Assembly: GCA_023268935.1 (NCBI GenBank)
Contig: JALRKK010000068.1
Location: 1-47,477, forward strand
Length of the DNA: 47,477 nucleotides
Direction: 5' to 3'
DNA from: Glaciecola sp.
GTDB lineage: Bacteria > Pseudomonadota > Gammaproteobacteria > Enterobacterales > Alteromonadaceae
Shown here: positions 44,474 through 47,477 of the stretch, piece after piece
Position numbering within the stretch: the stretch's first letter is position 1
Layout of the letters: every line of letters begins with the position of its first letter
Made by a program: the position numbers and the translations under genes
Notes under the pieces: model-generated
Told to the model about the DNA's origin: nothing
Database searches by the model: none
The model's input: the letters and a program-made list of their open reading frames with translations, nothing else

Positions 44474-44546
44474 AAGAGTTCACTCACTGACTATATGCTG
44501 ATATGCTACGTCATAATATCGTTTTTTACCATATATACCTTACGAG

Positions 44547-44993
44547 ATGCCAGTCAAAATACATTTACATTACCCTTATACGTGTCTGTGGCAGCCTGCA
44601 GAAAATGACATCGATCACTACGGTCATGTCAATAATACTTCTTATGTAAAACAACTAGAAGTCACCGCTTGGGCGCATTCTAATGACTTAGGGTTAGACA
44701 TCGCTCAATATCGTGAACTCGATGCTGGTATGGTGATCGCTCATCACAACGTTGATTATCTTCTTCCTGTGCATTTTGGCGAGACAATAGAATGTCGAAC
44801 GGCGATTATTGCTTGCGACAACAAATTGCGTTTATCCAGAGGCTTTGAATTTTATAATCAATCCCAGCAACGCGTCTTAACTGCGCGAACTGATTTTGTG
44901 TGCATTACACTGAGCACCGGAAAACCAAGGCGGATGCCTGCGCGATTTGCGGAGTGTTACGGCCGTGCCTATGCGTTAGAGGTGGGTGCGTAA
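44547..44993 (+). CDS. Acyl-CoA thioesterase, 4-hydroxybenzoyl-CoA (hotdog) type
   Basis: A 148-residue hotdog-fold protein. The active-site signature is DIDHYGHVNNTSYVKQLE at about residues 21–38: the 4HBT pattern D-x-x-x-H-V-N with the catalytic Asp or nearby acid. The rest shows the hotdog strands, including VIAHHNVDYLLPVHFGE. YbgC-like members hydrolyse short-chain or aromatic acyl-CoA; the substrate is not visible. Its TAA stop shares one base with the next gene's ATG, coupling it to the aspartic protease. Confidence 0.85.
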   Translation: MPVKIHLHYPYTCLWQPAENDIDHYGHVNNTSYVKQLEVTAWAHSNDLGLDIAQYRELDAGMVIAHHNVDYLLPVHFGETIECRTAIIACDNKLRLSRGFEFYNQSQQRVLTARTDFVCITLSTGKPRRMPARFAECYGRAYALEVGA

Positions 44994-46096
44994 TGATACG
45001 AGTGTTGCTTGTTCTGTCTTTATTGGCCAATGCCTATTTGTGGTATCGATTGCATGCGATTGAGCACGCTGCCTCCCTCTCAACTTCAAGTCATAATCCG
45101 AGCGCAACACAAGAATTCGAGACAACGCATCACACCGACACAACTAGGTTAAGCAAAAGACTATCTCAACCCACTAAGCAAAACAGTTTAAAAGAACAGA
45201 TCCTTACCTTATACGAGCAACAACAATGGCCGTCTCTTGGTCCACTCATAACAGAGTATCTAGCTAAGCAACCCCGAGACTGGCAGGTATTATTTATTGA
45301 AGGGCAATATCTCATCCATACTCAAACCAGCGCGGTTGGCATAGCCTATCTGTATCAACTTTTAAACCAAGTCGATGATCCTGCCATTTCGAACAACATC
45401 TCTGACTATATTGATGCTCACATGCAGAATCTGATTCGAGCCTTGCTCTTCAACCAAGACTGGTATGCTTTGTCTTTACTGCTAGAGCCGTTGATTCAAG
45501 TTGATCCACTGCATCGCGGTTTCATCGAAACCCTAGCGACTAGCTATGCCGAACAAAACTTACCCAATGCGATGTTCAATACTTTGGGGGCCGTGACACA
45601 GGATGATGTGATATACCAACGTGTGGTTGAACGATGGCGCCAACGATATGGCGAGGCGACGAATAACTCCAAAAGTTCAGACGCATTGTCTAGCCAAAAT
45701 GAGCAATACGCTTCAAGCATTGCACTCATGCCAAACGGCAACCAATGGCTGACCGAGATCAGGTTGGGCGGGCAAACAATGACGCTTTTACTCGATACTG
45801 GGGCTTCCACAACCGCGATCAGTCAAAATGCGTTTGCAACTATTCCTACCTCTAACAAACAATTTCTTGGGCGCATCATGGTGAATACGGCCAATGGACA
45901 AAGTCAAGGCGAGTTATACCGATTAAATGGCGCTCGGTTTGGCCAATGGACCTTTGCAGAGATGGATATCGTCGTGCTCAATCAAGCCGAATTAGCGAAT
46001 GATTTTGATGGGTTATTAGGCATGAATTTATTGAATCGTTTTGCATGGCAATTCGATGCAACAAACGGCAAGCTGTTACTTACCGCACGAAATTAA
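44993..46096 (+). CDS. Membrane-anchored retropepsin-like aspartic protease
   Basis: A 367-residue protein starting at ATG 44993; an earlier ATG at 44900 belongs to an out-of-frame overlap with the thioesterase. An N-terminal membrane anchor lies at residues 1–17 (MIRVLLVLSLLANAYLWYR). A helical, TPR-like stretch occupies about 65–225. A C-terminal single-lobe aspartyl protease domain starts near 245. The catalytic motif is DTGAST at residues 268–273, preceded by MTLLL and followed by NTANGQSQGEL and FDGLLGMNLLNRF, which form the flap and second hydrophobic-hydrophobic-Gly block. Such proteins act as homodimers in the periplasm. Related bacterial families combine a TPR region with this domain. 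Substrate is unknown. Confidence 0.82.
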   Translation: MIRVLLVLSLLANAYLWYRLHAIEHAASLSTSSHNPSATQEFETTHHTDTTRLSKRLSQPTKQNSLKEQILTLYEQQQWPSLGPLITEYLAKQPRDWQVLFIEGQYLIHTQTSAVGIAYLYQLLNQVDDPAISNNISDYIDAHMQNLIRALLFNQDWYALSLLLEPLIQVDPLHRGFIETLATSYAEQNLPNAMFNTLGAVTQDDVIYQRVVERWRQRYGEATNNSKSSDALSSQNEQYASSIALMPNGNQWLTEIRLGGQTMTLLLDTGASTTAISQNAFATIPTSNKQFLGRIMVNTANGQSQGELYRLNGARFGQWTFAEMDIVVLNQAELANDFDGLLGMNLLNRFAWQFDATNGKLLLTARN

Positions 46097-46135
46097 GTTC
46101 AATCATTCAAAGAATGAGGCCAATGTCATGTTTAC

Positions 46136-47477
46136 TTACAATTCCGCACACAGTTCGGTGCCTTGTTTGATGGCACGTTTTGCATCGAGTTCAGTCGCAA
46201 TATCTGCACCACCAATCAAATGATAAGACTTCTCAAGTCCCTCAACCAAAGCTCTATGCGGCTCTTGCCCAGCACAAATGATGACATTATCAACCTCTAA
46301 TACTCGTGTTTCACCATCGACCAAAATGTGTAAGCCTTCATCATCGATTTTTTGATAACTCACTCCGGCAAGCATTTTGACACCTTTCATCAGAAGATTG
46401 GCACGATGCGCCCACCCAGTAGTTTTGCCAAGACCGGCTCCAACTTTTTTGGATTTACGTTGTAACAGATAAATCTGACGCGGGGACGGTTCAGGTAAGG
46501 GTTGCACACCTTCAATCCCACCCCGCGCTTGCAAGGACATATCAATCCCCCATTCGCGCATAAAGGCTGCAATATCTATACTAGGAGAACTCTTACCGTG
46601 GGACAAATACTCGGCGGTATCAAAACCAATTCCACCCGCACCGATAATGGCCACGCGACGACCTACTTCGACTTTGTGTTGCAACACATCGATATAACTC
46701 AATACACTAGGGTGGTCTACTCCCTCAATGTCGGGTGTGCGCGGAGTGATACCCGTCGCCAGGATCACCTCATCACAGTCTATTTTATTCAGTTCTTGGG
46801 CGGTAACCCGAGTGTTAAGTCGCACATCTACGCCGTGTTTTTCGAGTAGTACCCCAAAATACCGCAACGTTTCATAAAACTCCTCTTTACCTGGAATTTG
46901 CTTAGCAAGATTGAATTGACCACCAATTTCATCTGCCGCATCGATGAGCGTAACTGTATGACCTCGCTCAGCTGCAGTGGTTGCCGCAGCGAGACCTGCA
47001 GGTCCAGCCCCCACCACTACGATGTATTTGGGTTGTGTGGTTGGTCGAATATGCAACTCAGTCTCGCGACATGCTCTAGGATTCACCAAACAAGACGCGT
47101 GTTGCATGGCAAACACATGGTCTAAACAGGCTTGGTTACAGCCAATGCAGGTATTGATTTCATTAGCACGGTTTTCATAGGCTTTTTGTACAAAATTCGC
47201 ATCGGCCAAAAATGGACGTGCCATAGAGACCATATCTGCATCGCCTCGCGCTAATATTTGTTCAGCAACCTCAGGTGTGTTAATGCGATTGGAGGTAATC
47301 ACTGGTACCGATAACGCCGCTTTAAACTTGGCTGTTACCCAAGTAAATGCCGCTCTGGGTACCCGTGTTGCAATCGTTGGAATACGCGCTTCATGCCAGC
47401 CAATTCCAGTATTGATGATGGTCGCGCCAGCTTGTTCAATTGCTTGACCAAGAGTAACAATTTCATCCGCACTTGAG
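46136..47477 (-). CDS. fadH: 2,4-dienoyl-CoA reductase (5′ end outside the window)
   Basis: The frame is open through the right edge, so the N-terminal part of the FMN barrel is missing; about 447 residues are visible. FadH reduces 2,4-dienoyl-CoA during degradation of unsaturated fatty acids. Visible parts are the end of the TIM barrel (NTGIGWHEARIPTIA, DMVSMARPFLAD), then the 4Fe-4S ligands in INTCIGCNQACLDHVF and SCLVNPRAC. The FAD motif is VVVGAGPAGLAAATTAAERGH, the NADPH motif is VAIIGAGGIGFDTAEYL, and the closing block is VIICAGQEPHRAL. The GTG at 47302 is internal and not the start. It is convergent with the aspartic protease gene. Confidence 0.95.
   Translation of the reverse strand, partial: SSADEIVTLGQAIEQAGATIINTGIGWHEARIPTIATRVPRAAFTWVTAKFKAALSVPVITSNRINTPEVAEQILARGDADMVSMARPFLADANFVQKAYENRANEINTCIGCNQACLDHVFAMQHASCLVNPRACRETELHIRPTTQPKYIVVVGAGPAGLAAATTAAERGHTVTLIDAADEIGGQFNLAKQIPGKEEFYETLRYFGVLLEKHGVDVRLNTRVTAQELNKIDCDEVILATGITPRTPDIEGVDHPSVLSYIDVLQHKVEVGRRVAIIGAGGIGFDTAEYLSHGKSSPSIDIAAFMREWGIDMSLQARGGIEGVQPLPEPSPRQIYLLQRKSKKVGAGLGKTTGWAHRANLLMKGVKMLAGVSYQKIDDEGLHILVDGETRVLEVDNVIICAGQEPHRALVEGLEKSYHLIGGADIATELDAKRAIKQGTELCAEL

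Noticed and set aside
44900-44992. Extended N-terminus of the aspartic protease
   Set aside because: The stretch is Cys-rich and overlaps the thioesterase C-terminus out of frame; ATG 44993 gives a clean membrane anchor and a TAATG junction.
47302-47302. GTG at 47302 as the fadH start
   Set aside because: The same frame continues open to the window edge and encodes more of the FadH barrel, so the gene is simply cut by the window.
1-47477. CRISPR arrays, insertion sequences, prophage or toxin–antitoxin pairs
   Set aside because: No regularly spaced repeats, transposase or integrase motifs, or phage structural genes were seen on either strand.

Overview
The window reads as chromosome of a Gram-negative gammaproteobacterium with AT-leaning base composition, most likely a marine Alteromonadales-type organism. 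This rests on core gene order shared with Escherichia coli and Pseudomonas (asd–fimV–truA–accD–folC–dedD–cvpA–purF and fabB–mnmC–yfcL–epmC), on lipid A (lpxH), FimV, MiaE, EpmC and lipoprotein genes, and on pervasive TAATG or ATGA stop/start overlaps. The genus is an inference; no 16S rRNA is present.

Region 1 (1–8530) is the most accessory-looking part. It opens inside pqqC and continues with pqqD, pqqE and a half-length M16 zinc peptidase that is the local PqqF candidate. Then come, on the minus strand, an MFS exporter and a WYL-domain regulator of the CapW/BrxR build, whose own promoter has an inverted repeat bracketing the −10 box. A DUF3087 membrane protein, an orphan TRAP-type solute-binding lipoprotein and an exported S33-type peptidase follow. 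A 23-residue PqqA precursor gene (8414–8485) lies 6.7 kb downstream of pqqE, with its own ribosome site and a strong terminator. It is followed by tRNA-Pro(GGG), which may mark the edge of this block.

Region 2 (9025–15854) holds a pirin, the HtpX protease and a tightly overlapped four-gene ABC export operon: a MacB/LolD-type ATPase, a 650-residue tandem double adaptor, a lipoprotein adaptor and a MacB-type permease. No outer-membrane TolC-like gene accompanies it.

Region 3 (15857–27353) is housekeeping: MscS channel, dcd, metG, a YafS-like methyltransferase divergent from gloB, mltD, cysS, ppiB–lpxH, miaE and a Yip1-family membrane protein with a structured 313-bp leader.

Region 4 (27436–38920, almost entirely minus strand) is a conserved biosynthetic run: purF, cvpA, dedD, folC, accD, truA, fimV, asd, pdxB, an alpha/beta hydrolase and a class II aldolase.

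Region 5 (39058–47477) holds fabB with lipid-regulator-like sites in its promoter, mnmC, yfcL, an ATP-NAD-kinase-family gene, epmC, a hotdog thioesterase, a membrane-anchored retropepsin-like aspartic protease and the 3′ part of fadH, which runs off the right edge. No CRISPR array, insertion sequence, transposase, integrase, phage gene or rRNA was seen.
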